Source: Acidobacteriota bacterium
GTDB taxonomy: Bacteria; Acidobacteriota; Terriglobia; Terriglobales; Acidobacteriaceae
Direction: 5' to 3'
Length of the DNA stretch: 6,176 nt
NCBI GenBank assembly: GCA_003224785.1
Contig: QHZV01000036.1
Coordinates: forward strand, 771-6,946
In this document: positions 1 through 6,047 of the stretch, piece by piece
How positions within the stretch are numbered: the first letter of the stretch is position 1
How the letters are laid out: each line of letters starts with the position of its first letter
Notes under the pieces: generated by a model
Databases searched by the model: none
Told to the model about the DNA's origin: nothing
Seen by the model: the letters and a program-made list of their open reading frames with translations, nothing else
Made by a program: the position numbers and the translations under genes

Positions 1-105
1 GAGATCGCGCAATGCGGAGCGCAGTCGAGAGGTGTTGCTTCGGTTGCGCTGCGTGCGCGTTTCGTTCTGCCGGGCGCGTTTGAGCGCGGAAAGATGATTT
101 GCCAT
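1..105 (-). CDS. rpsT: 30S ribosomal protein bS20, N-terminal part (cut by window edge)
   Basis: The minus strand from base 105 reads MANHLSALKRARQNE and continues open to the window edge (35 codons). This matches the hallmark start of bS20 (MANH.SALKR.RQNE) and is followed by the family's typical Arg/Asn-rich stretch. bS20 is a helical primary-binding protein that binds 16S rRNA in the small subunit; the whole protein is usually about 85-90 residues, so roughly 50 residues lie outside the window. The ATG at 105-103 is the family's normal start. A weak Shine-Dalgarno (AAAAGGC, minus strand of 117-123) sits about 12 nt upstream. The gene diverges from the DUF486 gene and has its own promoter. 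Recognition rests on the N-terminal signature alone, which is very distinctive. Confidence 0.93.
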   Translation of the reverse strand, partial: MANHLSALKRARQNETRTQRNRSNTSRLRSALRDL

Positions 106-133
106 TGCCGATAAGTGCCTTTTCAGTAGGAGT

Positions 134-155
134 CCCGGAGGGTGGTCCCAGCGGG
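134..155 (-). promoter_or_regulatory. Small hairpin in the rpsT leader
   Basis: On the minus strand, CCCG (155-152) can pair with CGGG (137-134). Inside it GGG (149-147) pairs with CCC (142-140) around the loop ACCA, with a 2x2 internal loop between the two stems. It lies inside the predicted rpsT leader. In E. coli S20 controls its own translation, so a leader structure is plausible, but the stem is short and GC-rich sequence forms such pairs by chance. Confidence 0.25.
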
Positions 156-168
156 TATCGAATAAGTC

Positions 169-198
169 ATTGTAACGGAGCGAGTTCCTGCTGGTCAA
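169..198 (-). promoter_or_regulatory. Sigma-70-type promoter for rpsT
   Basis: Read on the minus strand, TTGACC (193-198) is followed after 18 nt by TACAAT (169-174). Each box matches the consensus at five of six positions. Transcription would start near 161-163, giving a leader of about 57 nt before the rpsT ATG. The spacing and orientation fit rpsT well; no experimental start is known to me. Confidence 0.65.
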
Positions 199-240
199 TC
201 ATCGCTGGCGAAGCGGAAGGGAATCGGGCAGCATACATGC

Positions 241-570
241 ATGACTACCATTCTGCTGCTGACGCTCTCCAACATCTTCATGACCTTCGCCTGGTATGGG
301 CATTTGAAGTATCGCCAGGCGCCACTTTTTAAAGTAGTCATAGTTAGCTGGGTCATTGCTTTTGCGGAATACTGCTTTCAAGTGCCGGCAAACCGGATTG
401 GATCTTACGAATTCAGCACCGCCCAATTAAAGACCATCCAGGAAGTGATCACACTCAGCGTTTTCTCAGTGTTTTCGGTTTTCTATTTGAAAGAACCGTT
501 GAGATGGAACTACGTGGCTGGGTTTGCAATGATCATCGGAGCGGTATTTGTAATCTTCAAAAAATGGTGA
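241..570 (+). CDS. DUF486 / DMT-like small four-helix membrane protein
   Basis: This 109-residue protein carries the signatures of the DUF486 family (small drug/metabolite-transporter-like proteins): NIFMTFAWYGHLK (11-23), AEYCFQVPANRIG (42-54) and QLKTIQEVITL (62-72). Four hydrophobic segments are visible, at about 2-19, 28-48, 64-84 and 88-107, and the protein ends with a basic KKW tail. The length is full for the family. The ATG at 241 matches the usual MxTILLL start. An overlapping ATG at 237 is in another frame and only opens a short ORF. No good Shine-Dalgarno is seen: AAGGGA at 217-222 is 18 nt away, too far. The substrate and role are unknown; by fold it would sit in the inner membrane, possibly as a dimer like other small DMT proteins. 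It stands alone, divergent from rpsT and 249 nt before phoH. Confidence 0.9.
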   Translation: MTTILLLTLSNIFMTFAWYGHLKYRQAPLFKVVIVSWVIAFAEYCFQVPANRIGSYEFSTAQLKTIQEVITLSVFSVFSVFYLKEPLRWNYVAGFAMIIGAVFVIFKKW

Positions 571-634
571 TTGGGCCCGTCAGGTACGGTCTTTCCGGTG
601 CGAAATCCCATGATTTTTCCGCGATTTCCGCGGG

Positions 635-664
635 TTGACTCTCAGCATCTCAGGAGGGTACGCT
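635..664 (+). promoter_or_regulatory. Candidate promoter of the phoH-ybeY-corC-era operon
   Basis: TTGACT (635-640, five of six matches to the -35 box) is followed after 18 nt by TACGCT (659-664), which matches the -10 consensus at only three of six positions but keeps its first two and last bases. It is the best -35-like box in the 249-nt gap before phoH. The poor -10 keeps confidence low; an activator or another sigma factor could be involved. Confidence 0.35.
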
Positions 665-666
665 TT

Positions 667-680
667 TAACAGAACTGTTA
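667..680 (+). promoter_or_regulatory. Perfect palindrome TAACAG-AA-CTGTTA, candidate operator
   Basis: Two six-base arms in perfect inverted symmetry around a two-base centre lie just downstream of the candidate -10 box, where a transcription start would fall. A 14-bp dyad here is typical of a dimeric repressor operator. No regulator can be assigned from the sequence, and a single dyad may be chance. Confidence 0.35.
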
Positions 681-710
681 TTTCCCCACCCCATGTGGCG
701 AAGTACAATC

Positions 711-746
711 CGAAGAGGAATGCCGAATGGTGGCACCTCGACTTCG
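711..746 (+). promoter_or_regulatory. Imperfect hairpin in the phoH leader
   Basis: CGAAG (711-715) pairs with CTTCG (742-746), AGG (716-718) with CCT (736-738) and TGCC (721-724) with GGCA (732-735), closing a seven-base loop. That gives 12 base pairs interrupted by an AA bulge on one side and a CGA bulge on the other. It sits about 75 nt before the phoH start. There is no U-tract, so it is not a terminator. It may be a leader structure or chance. Confidence 0.28.
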
Positions 747-819
747 CGTTTCAAACCAGGCAACAGGAACTGCGCAACTGCGCCGGAGCGTGTACTGACG
801 TTCGTAAAGTGAAACCTGA

Positions 820-1869
820 ATGAAGAAGAGCATTGAAATAACCCCGAATATCGAAACCCTTTTTGGCACCCGCGACGAAAACCTGCACGTCCTCGAAGAC
901 GGCCTGAATATCAATATTGACTTACGCGCGAATGCCATTGAACTGGAGGGCACGCCGGGTGATGTAGCCCGTGCCGAGCAAGTTTTTTCCGACTTCGACC
1001 AACTCCAAAGGGGCGGACACACCTTCAACAACGGCGATCTGAACAGCATGTTGCGCGTCCTCGTCGCCGACCCAAAGACCACATTGCGGGGCTTGGCTGA
1101 AGCCGGCCGACAACGTTCGTTTGGACGCCGAACCGTGCAGCCGAAAAGCTTGAATCAGCGCCGTTATCTGGACGCGATCGAAACTCACGACATGGTTTTC
1201 GGAATCGGCCCTGCCGGAACGGGCAAGACTTATCTGGCGGTGGCAATGGCCATTTCTGCGCTGATCTCAAAACGCGTGAACCGTATCATTTTGGCTCGAC
1301 CGGCAGTCGAAGCTGGGGAGCGCCTGGGCTTTTTGCCGGGAACACTGCAAGAGAAAATTGATCCTTACCTGCGGCCACTCTACGACGCTCTTTACGACAT
1401 GCTTGATCCTGAGAAAGTGGACCGTTATCTGGAAAAGAATGTGATCGAGATTGCGCCCATCGCTTTCATGCGCGGACGCACGCTGAACGATTCTTTTGTC
1501 ATCTTGGATGAAGCGCAAAACACCACGTCCGAGCAGATGAAAATGTTCGTCACCCGCTTGGGGTTCAACTCCAAAGCGGTGATCACCGGCGATGTCACGC
1601 AGATTGATTTGCCGAACGCGCGGCGCAGCGGACTGCTCGAAGCTGTAGATATTTTGAAGAACGTGCAGGGATTATCGTTTGCATACTTCGACGAGTCGGA
1701 CGTGGTGCGGCACCATTTGGTGCAACGCATCATCCGTGCCTATGACGAGCACAAAACGAAAGTGGCGGAGGAGCAGATGGAACTTCTGGACGCGAAAGCT
1801 CCCGGGAATTTGAACTTGATGGCTTCCGACCTGCGGGCCAGGGAAGAATTGAACAGCGAATTGGAATAG
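820..1869 (+). CDS. phoH: PhoH/YbeZ family ATPase
   Basis: This 349-residue protein is the PhoH-like NTPase usually encoded beside ybeY. Residues 1-90 form the KH-like N-terminal region (IETLFGTRDENL at 11-22 and the RANAIELEG strand at 36-44). The P-loop ATPase domain follows, with Walker A GPAGTGKT at 130-137 and Walker B VILDEAQN at 227-234. Other conserved stretches are RPAVEAGERLGFLPG (160-174), TGDVTQIDLP (256-265) and SGLLEA (270-275). Length is normal for the family. YbeZ proteins are cytoplasmic RNA-linked ATPases thought to assist YbeY in rRNA maturation and ribosome quality control; the exact reaction is not settled. The ATG at 820 gives the family's normal N-terminus, although the upstream TAAAGTGA (805-812) is a weak ribosome-binding site. 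It is the first gene of the apparent operon; ybeY begins 72 nt downstream. Confidence 0.97.
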   Translation: MKKSIEITPNIETLFGTRDENLHVLEDGLNINIDLRANAIELEGTPGDVARAEQVFSDFDQLQRGGHTFNNGDLNSMLRVLVADPKTTLRGLAEAGRQRSFGRRTVQPKSLNQRRYLDAIETHDMVFGIGPAGTGKTYLAVAMAISALISKRVNRIILARPAVEAGERLGFLPGTLQEKIDPYLRPLYDALYDMLDPEKVDRYLEKNVIEIAPIAFMRGRTLNDSFVILDEAQNTTSEQMKMFVTRLGFNSKAVITGDVTQIDLPNARRSGLLEAVDILKNVQGLSFAYFDESDVVRHHLVQRIIRAYDEHKTKVAEEQMELLDAKAPGNLNLMASDLRAREELNSELE

Positions 1870-1883
1870 GATTCTCGCGAGGG

Positions 1884-1914
1884 GAGGGTGCACTACGGCC
1901 CTCTTTTTGTTTTT
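1884..1914 (+). terminator. Terminator-like hairpin with U-tract between phoH and ybeY
   Basis: GAGGG (1884-1888) pairs with CCCTC (1899-1903), with a possible extra T-G pair inside, and is followed directly by TTTTTGTTTTT. The stem is short (5-6 bp) but GC-rich, and the U-tract is strong. It would end or partly attenuate transcription after phoH. Because ybeY begins only 28 nt later with no clear promoter in between, leaky termination that lowers downstream expression seems more likely than a full stop. Confidence 0.6.
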
Positions 1915-1941
1915 ACGTGAATTGTTTCGCAAGACTTAAAG

Positions 1942-2439
1942 ATGCAGCCAACTATTATCGTGAAGCAACGTGTTCCCGGCATGAGTAAGCGCGAGCTTAC
2001 GAAATTTATTGCCGACGCTTGCCGGGCGACGCGCCTTCGTGGAATGGTCACCGTGATGTTGACCGACAATCGTGAAATCCGTGCTCTGAATCTGCGCTTC
2101 AAAGGGAAGGACCGGGCCACTGATGTGCTTTCGTTTCCCGCGCCGATTTTCGTTCGCGGTTTCGCAGGCGACATTGTGATCTCAGCTGAAATGGCTGCGA
2201 AAAATGCTAGAGCACTGGGACATTCAGTGAGTGATGAAGTTCGAATTCTGGTTCTTCACGCTCTCTTGCACCTGGCGGGGTATGATCACGACAGCGATCA
2301 TGGCGAAATGGCGCGCCGAGAACAATTAATGCGCAAACGGCTTCAGCTTCCCAGCGGCCTCATTGAGCGAAGCACAAGCATGAGCTCCGAGCGCCGCCGG
2401 CCCAAGTCGAATGCGAGGTCAGCGCGAGCACGAACATGA
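1942..2439 (+). CDS. ybeY: Endoribonuclease YbeY (rRNA maturation factor)
   Basis: This 165-residue protein has the YbeY zinc site HALLHLAGYDH at 106-116. It follows the H-x3-H-x5-H pattern (H106, H110, H116), with Ala where many homologues have Gly after the first His. The other hallmarks are LTDNREIRALNLRFKGKDRA (40-59), the TDVLSFP motif (60-66) and GDIVIS (76-81). YbeY is a metal-dependent single-strand RNase needed for 16S rRNA 3'-end maturation and 70S quality control. The start at 1942 supplies the first beta-strand (TIIVKQ); a later ATG at 1981 would remove it. No clear Shine-Dalgarno is present. Residues 141-165 form a Ser/Arg-rich basic tail beyond the catalytic core. The stop overlaps the next start by 4 nt (ATGA), which suggests translational coupling. 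Confidence 0.96.
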   Translation: MQPTIIVKQRVPGMSKRELTKFIADACRATRLRGMVTVMLTDNREIRALNLRFKGKDRATDVLSFPAPIFVRGFAGDIVISAEMAAKNARALGHSVSDEVRILVLHALLHLAGYDHDSDHGEMARREQLMRKRLQLPSGLIERSTSMSSERRRPKSNARSARART

Positions 2440-3701
2440 ATCTGGCCATCGCAATTACGCTGCTTCTTCTACTCGGATTGCTCACCCTATCCTCGTACGT
2501 CGAACGCGTCTATGCGGAAATCGGCAAGTTTCTGTCCCGCGAATTTCAGGACAACATTGACGCGTTCGAGCAGCGAGTAGAGCCGAAGCTGAAGGTCAGC
2601 CGGTCGCGTGCAGCGCTTTCCATGTCAGTTGTTACCCCGTTACTCATGGCCGCAATCGCGATGGTCCTGGCATTTGGAGTTTTCCGCGATGGCAGCTGGA
2701 GCGTCGAAGAGATTCTCGAAGCGGTCTTGGGACTGGTCTTGATCGTGATCGTATTCAACCGCTTTTTGCCATTCGTTTATTTCTCGCGTACGAAAGGCGA
2801 GTGGCTGCTGCGATGGGTACTCCTGATTCAAATTCTGATCTATCTGGTGCTCCCCATCACGCTGATCCTCGGTTTCCTGCAGTCGGTGACATCCTTGACC
2901 CGCGAACACTCTGAGGAACAACCTGAGACACAGGCCGACGCCGTGGACGCGTTGATCGAAGCCGGGCAGGAGGAAGGAATCCTGGATGAGAGCAACCGCG
3001 ATTTGATTCAGTCGGTTGTGCAATTTAGCGAAAAGACTGCACGCGAAGCGATGAAGCCGCGGCCGGAAATGGTCGTTGTGCCGAGTGATACCAGTGTCGA
3101 AAAATTTATTGAGCTGTTGCGATCGCGGCCGTTTTCGCGCGTGCCGGTTTTCGAGGGAAGCATCGACAAGATCGTGGGAGTCGTTTACGCACAGGATGTG
3201 TTGCAGGTGGCGGATGCCGATGCGCACAGCCGCACCGTAGGCTCTCTGATGCGCAAGGACGTGTACTTCGTCCCAGAGACCAAGTTAGGCAGCGACCTGT
3301 TGCGAGAGATGCAGAAGAAGAAGGTCCGCATGGCAATCGTGATTGACGAATACGGTGGCGTGGCCGGACTGGTAACAATCGAGGACCTGGTGGAAGAGAT
3401 CGTAGGCGAGATCAGTGACGAGCATGAGGTTGCGCAAGTCGTGCGGGAAAGCGAGGCCTCGTACCTGGTCCCTGGCAACATGGACGTGGACCGATTGGAA
3501 GAACTGCTGGGCGTGCGTCCTGAGCGGAGAGATGCGACCACGGTCGCCGGCCTGGTAAGCGAACTCGCAGGCCGAATTCCGAAAAAAGGCGAGGTCGTTG
3601 AAGAAGATGGGCTGCGCCTCGAAGTGTTGCAGGCAACTCAACGCCGCGTGGAGCGCGTGCGAGTGTCCGTCCCTAATGCGCAGCAGCTGAAGCTGATATA
3701 G
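2436..3701 (+). CDS. HlyC/CorC-type membrane protein with CBS pair (CNNM-like)
   Basis: This 421-residue protein has a membrane N-terminal half and a soluble CorC-type C-terminal half. Hydrophobic segments lie at about 3-20, 61-83, 92-114 and 124-148. A CBS pair follows: CBS1 about 205-262 (MKPRPEMVVVP, FSRVPVFEG, VGVVYAQDVL) and CBS2 about 270-326 (MRKDVYFVPE, then MAIVIDEYGGVAGLVTIEDL at 299-318). A CorC_HlyC domain lies at about 335-412 (YLVPGNMDVDRLEELL). Related proteins are linked to magnesium/cobalt transport or tolerance, and the CBS pair probably senses adenine nucleotides. The 'hemolysin' name is historical. The N-terminal part lacks the usual DUF21 opening (F-S-A-x-E-x-A-L) and instead has LSSYVERVYAEIGKFLSREF, so the membrane domain is divergent and ion transport is uncertain. 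The gene is coupled to ybeY by a 4-nt overlap. Confidence 0.92.
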   Translation: MNLAIAITLLLLLGLLTLSSYVERVYAEIGKFLSREFQDNIDAFEQRVEPKLKVSRSRAALSMSVVTPLLMAAIAMVLAFGVFRDGSWSVEEILEAVLGLVLIVIVFNRFLPFVYFSRTKGEWLLRWVLLIQILIYLVLPITLILGFLQSVTSLTREHSEEQPETQADAVDALIEAGQEEGILDESNRDLIQSVVQFSEKTAREAMKPRPEMVVVPSDTSVEKFIELLRSRPFSRVPVFEGSIDKIVGVVYAQDVLQVADADAHSRTVGSLMRKDVYFVPETKLGSDLLREMQKKKVRMAIVIDEYGGVAGLVTIEDLVEEIVGEISDEHEVAQVVRESEASYLVPGNMDVDRLEELLGVRPERRDATTVAGLVSELAGRIPKKGEVVEEDGLRLEVLQATQRRVERVRVSVPNAQQLKLI

Positions 3702-3722
3702 ACTTTCCAAACATTTCTCATC

Positions 3723-4649
3723 ATGGCTTTCCATTCCGGATTCGTGTGCATTCTCGGTCGTCCCAACGCGGGCAAGTCCACGCTACTAAACGCGCTCGCA
3801 GGGCAGAAGCTCGCGATCGTCAGTCCCAAGCCGCAGACTACGCGCAATCGAGTGCTGGGAGTGGTGCACATTCCGAAGGCAAAAAACAAGACCGGAGCGC
3901 AGATCGTCCTGATCGATACTCCTGGCTTGCATCGGCCAGACAATTCACTAGGAAAGAAGATGATGGCGGAAGTTCGCGAAGCCATGGATGGATGCGAGTT
4001 GGCTTTGGTGATCGTGGACGCAGCACGCCCGAAGGACGAAGACGAGGATTTTGTTCTGCAGCTCGTAAAGAAAACACAGACTCCGGCGATGCTGCTGTTG
4101 AACAAAATTGACTTGTTACGAGGCGAGAAGCTGAAGCTGCTTCCGCTAATAGAACGCTATGGAAAACTCAAATTATTTCGCGAGATCATTCCCATTTCCG
4201 CGCGCAAGAGTGAGGGACTGACTCTCCTAATTGAGAAATTAGCCAGAGCCATGCCCAATGGTCCGAAGTATTTTGCCGATGACCAAATTACCGATCAGCC
4301 TTTGCGCTTTATGGCGGCAGAATTGATCCGGGAGCAGCTCCTTCTTCAGACTGCCGAAGAAGTGCCGCACCAAACGACGGTTGTGCTGGAACAATTTGAA
4401 GAGCGCAAGAAGCTTGTCAGAATCGCGGCGGTCATCTACTGCGAGCGCGAGGGGCAGAAACGGATCTTAATCGGCCGCCAAGGGCAAATGCTCAAGCAGA
4501 TTGGAACCGAAGCCCGACTCGAAATCGAGCGAATGCTGGGAGTGAAAGTGTTTCTTGAGTTATTTGTGAAGGTTCGTCCGAACTGGCGCCAATCGCGAGG
4601 CTTCGTAGAAGAACTGGACTGGAGAAGGCAGTTGGAGCATTTGGTTTAG
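3723..4649 (+). CDS. era: GTPase Era
   Basis: This 308-residue protein is full length (E. coli Era has 301). The GTPase domain shows G1 GRPNAGKST (12-20), the G2 region PQTTRNR (37-43), G3 DTPG (65-68), G4 NKID (127-130) and G5 SA (159-160). A C-terminal KH domain follows, with GRQGQMLKQIG at 251-261 (GxxG at 251-254), and the usual end FVKVRPNWR (281-289). Era binds near the 3' end of 16S rRNA and checks small-subunit assembly in the cytoplasm. The start at 3723 gives the family's GFVCILGRPN beginning; no good Shine-Dalgarno is visible. It starts 21 nt after the CorC-type gene on the same strand, so it is probably co-transcribed with phoH and ybeY, which act on the same rRNA. The following 48 nt, before the convergent regulator gene, hold no clear terminator. 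Confidence 0.98.
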   Translation: MAFHSGFVCILGRPNAGKSTLLNALAGQKLAIVSPKPQTTRNRVLGVVHIPKAKNKTGAQIVLIDTPGLHRPDNSLGKKMMAEVREAMDGCELALVIVDAARPKDEDEDFVLQLVKKTQTPAMLLLNKIDLLRGEKLKLLPLIERYGKLKLFREIIPISARKSEGLTLLIEKLARAMPNGPKYFADDQITDQPLRFMAAELIREQLLLQTAEEVPHQTTVVLEQFEERKKLVRIAAVIYCEREGQKRILIGRQGQMLKQIGTEARLEIERMLGVKVFLELFVKVRPNWRQSRGFVEELDWRRQLEHLV

Positions 4650-4697
4650 GCAGCCGAATGAGCTGGGTTTGAAACGCCGGCAGGCTGACGCCAGACG

Positions 4698-6047
4698 CTA
4701 CTCCTTCACCGTGATTCCCAAGGTTTTCATCTTCCTGTATAAGTGGCTGCGCTCCAGCCCCAAAACTTCAGCCGTGCGGCTGATGTTTCCGTGATTGTCA
4801 TCCAACTTCTTCAGGATGTAATCGCGCTCGTAAGCGGCACGGGCTTCATGCAGGGTAAGAAAGCCAGAGATGCGTCGACCGCCATCCCGATATACCAGTG
4901 GCGGCAAGTGCTTACGTTCAAAGCGGCTGGTCGTTGGGTTCATGATCACAATCCGCTCGATTACGTTTCGCAACTCACGAACATTGCCCGGCCATGAGTA
5001 GCGCATGAGCGCTTCAATCGCATCGTCAGTGATCTCACGAGGGCGCCGCCCATACTGTCCGGAAAATTCTTTGAGAAAATGGCGTGCCAGTAACGGGATA
5101 TCTTCCTTACGCTCACGCAGAGGCGGAACAGAAAACGGAATCACGTTGAGGCGATAGAAAAGGTCCTCTCGAAAATTCCCGGTCGAGATTTCCTCTTCCA
5201 AATCTTTGTTGGTTGATGCGATCACGCGGGCATCGATTGTAATCGCTTGCTCGCCTCCCACCGGCGTAAAGCTGTGCTCTTCAAGTGTGCGCAGAACCTT
5301 GGCTTGTGTCTTCAAGCTCATGTCGCCCACTTCGTCAAGAAAGAGCGTGCCGCCGTTCGCCTTGAGAAACTTGCCTTCTTTGTCGGCGCCTGCAGCCGGA
5401 ATTGATCCGCGACGGTGGCCGAACAATTCGCTTTCAATCAGGTCCTCAGGAATTGCAGCGCAGTTTACCTCGACGAACATTTCATCGCTGCGCGGACTTT
5501 GCCCGTGGATCGCACGCGCGACCAATTCCTTTCCGGTTCCCGATTCGCCGAAGATCAACACGCGTCCATTGGTCGGCGCCATGAGTTGAATCTGTTGTCG
5601 CAGCGCTTTCATGGGGACGCTCTCGCCCACAATCACGCTGCGCGGCGCAATCTGCTTTCTAAGATCGCGGTTCTCCAGCCGAAGTTTGCGTGCCTCGGCG
5701 GCATTTTTCACCAGAATCAAAGTCTTCTCTATCGACAGCGGCTTTTCCAGAAAATCGAATGCACCCAACTTGGTTGCGCGAACCGCCGTTTCAATCGTCC
5801 CGTGACCCGAGATGATGATCACCTCGGGAGGATTTTCGAATTCGCGGATCTTCTGCAAGGTTTCGAGGCCATCTAATCCCGGCAGCCAGATGTCGAGCAG
5901 AATCACGTCGAATGGCTTGCTGCGGACCGCTTCCAGGCACGCTTCTCCCGTGCCTGCCGCCGCCGCGGTGTATCCTTCATCCCCGAATACGCTCTGTAGC
6001 GATTCGCGAATTGCGGGCTCGTCATCAACGATGAGGATTTTAAGCAT
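4698..6047 (-). CDS. NtrC-family response regulator with non-canonical GAFTGA loop
   Basis: This 449-residue protein has three domains. The receiver (about 3-116) has acidic pocket D8/D9, phospho-acceptor D52, switch S80 and K102. The AAA+ domain (about 138-370) has Walker A GESGTGKE (167-174), Walker B LFLDEVGDM (235-243), STNKDL (278-283), arginine-finger segment FREDLFYRL (292-300) and GNVREL (354-359). A Fis-type helix-turn-helix follows (about 410-445, ISRTAEVLGLERSHLYRKMK). The loop after ELFGH reads GSIPAA (214-219) where sigma-54 activators have GAFTGA. ATP hydrolysis and DNA binding look intact, but sigma-54 contact is doubtful, as in NtrX-like proteins. I chose the ATG at 6047 (MLKILIVDDEP); a TTG start at 6098 would add 17 unrelated residues inside the kinase gene. 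It overlaps the kinase stop by 8 nt and converges on era. Confidence 0.96.
   Translation of the reverse strand: MLKILIVDDEPAIRESLQSVFGDEGYTAAAAGTGEACLEAVRSKPFDVILLDIWLPGLDGLETLQKIREFENPPEVIIISGHGTIETAVRATKLGAFDFLEKPLSIEKTLILVKNAAEARKLRLENRDLRKQIAPRSVIVGESVPMKALRQQIQLMAPTNGRVLIFGESGTGKELVARAIHGQSPRSDEMFVEVNCAAIPEDLIESELFGHRRGSIPAAGADKEGKFLKANGGTLFLDEVGDMSLKTQAKVLRTLEEHSFTPVGGEQAITIDARVIASTNKDLEEEISTGNFREDLFYRLNVIPFSVPPLRERKEDIPLLARHFLKEFSGQYGRRPREITDDAIEALMRYSWPGNVRELRNVIERIVIMNPTTSRFERKHLPPLVYRDGGRRISGFLTLHEARAAYERDYILKKLDDNHGNISRTAEVLGLERSHLYRKMKTLGITVKE

Noticed and set aside
99..332. A 77-codon plus-strand frame overlapping the start of the DUF486 gene
   Set aside because: It covers the rpsT promoter and leader antisense and runs out of frame through a clear DUF486 gene; it is a shadow.
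619..633. CCGCG-ATTTC-CGCGG hairpin after the DUF486 gene as a terminator
   Set aside because: The stem is only 5 bp and no T-run follows, so it does not look like an intrinsic terminator.
731..745. TGGCAC, a possible sigma-54 -24 element upstream of phoH
   Set aside because: The -12 GC does not occur at the required spacing (TC is found there), so only a half-site is present.
693..812. A 39-codon ATG frame in the phoH leader
   Set aside because: It has no ribosome-binding site, resembles no family I recognise, and overlaps the hairpin region.
635..823. A 62-codon open frame before phoH, ending in a 4-nt overlap with the phoH start
   Set aside because: Its only start is a TTG that is also the candidate -35 box. 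There is no ribosome-binding site, and the composition is not like a known protein.
4650..4697. A bidirectional terminator between era and the response regulator gene
   Set aside because: Only 3-4 bp stems can be drawn and there is no T-run on either strand.
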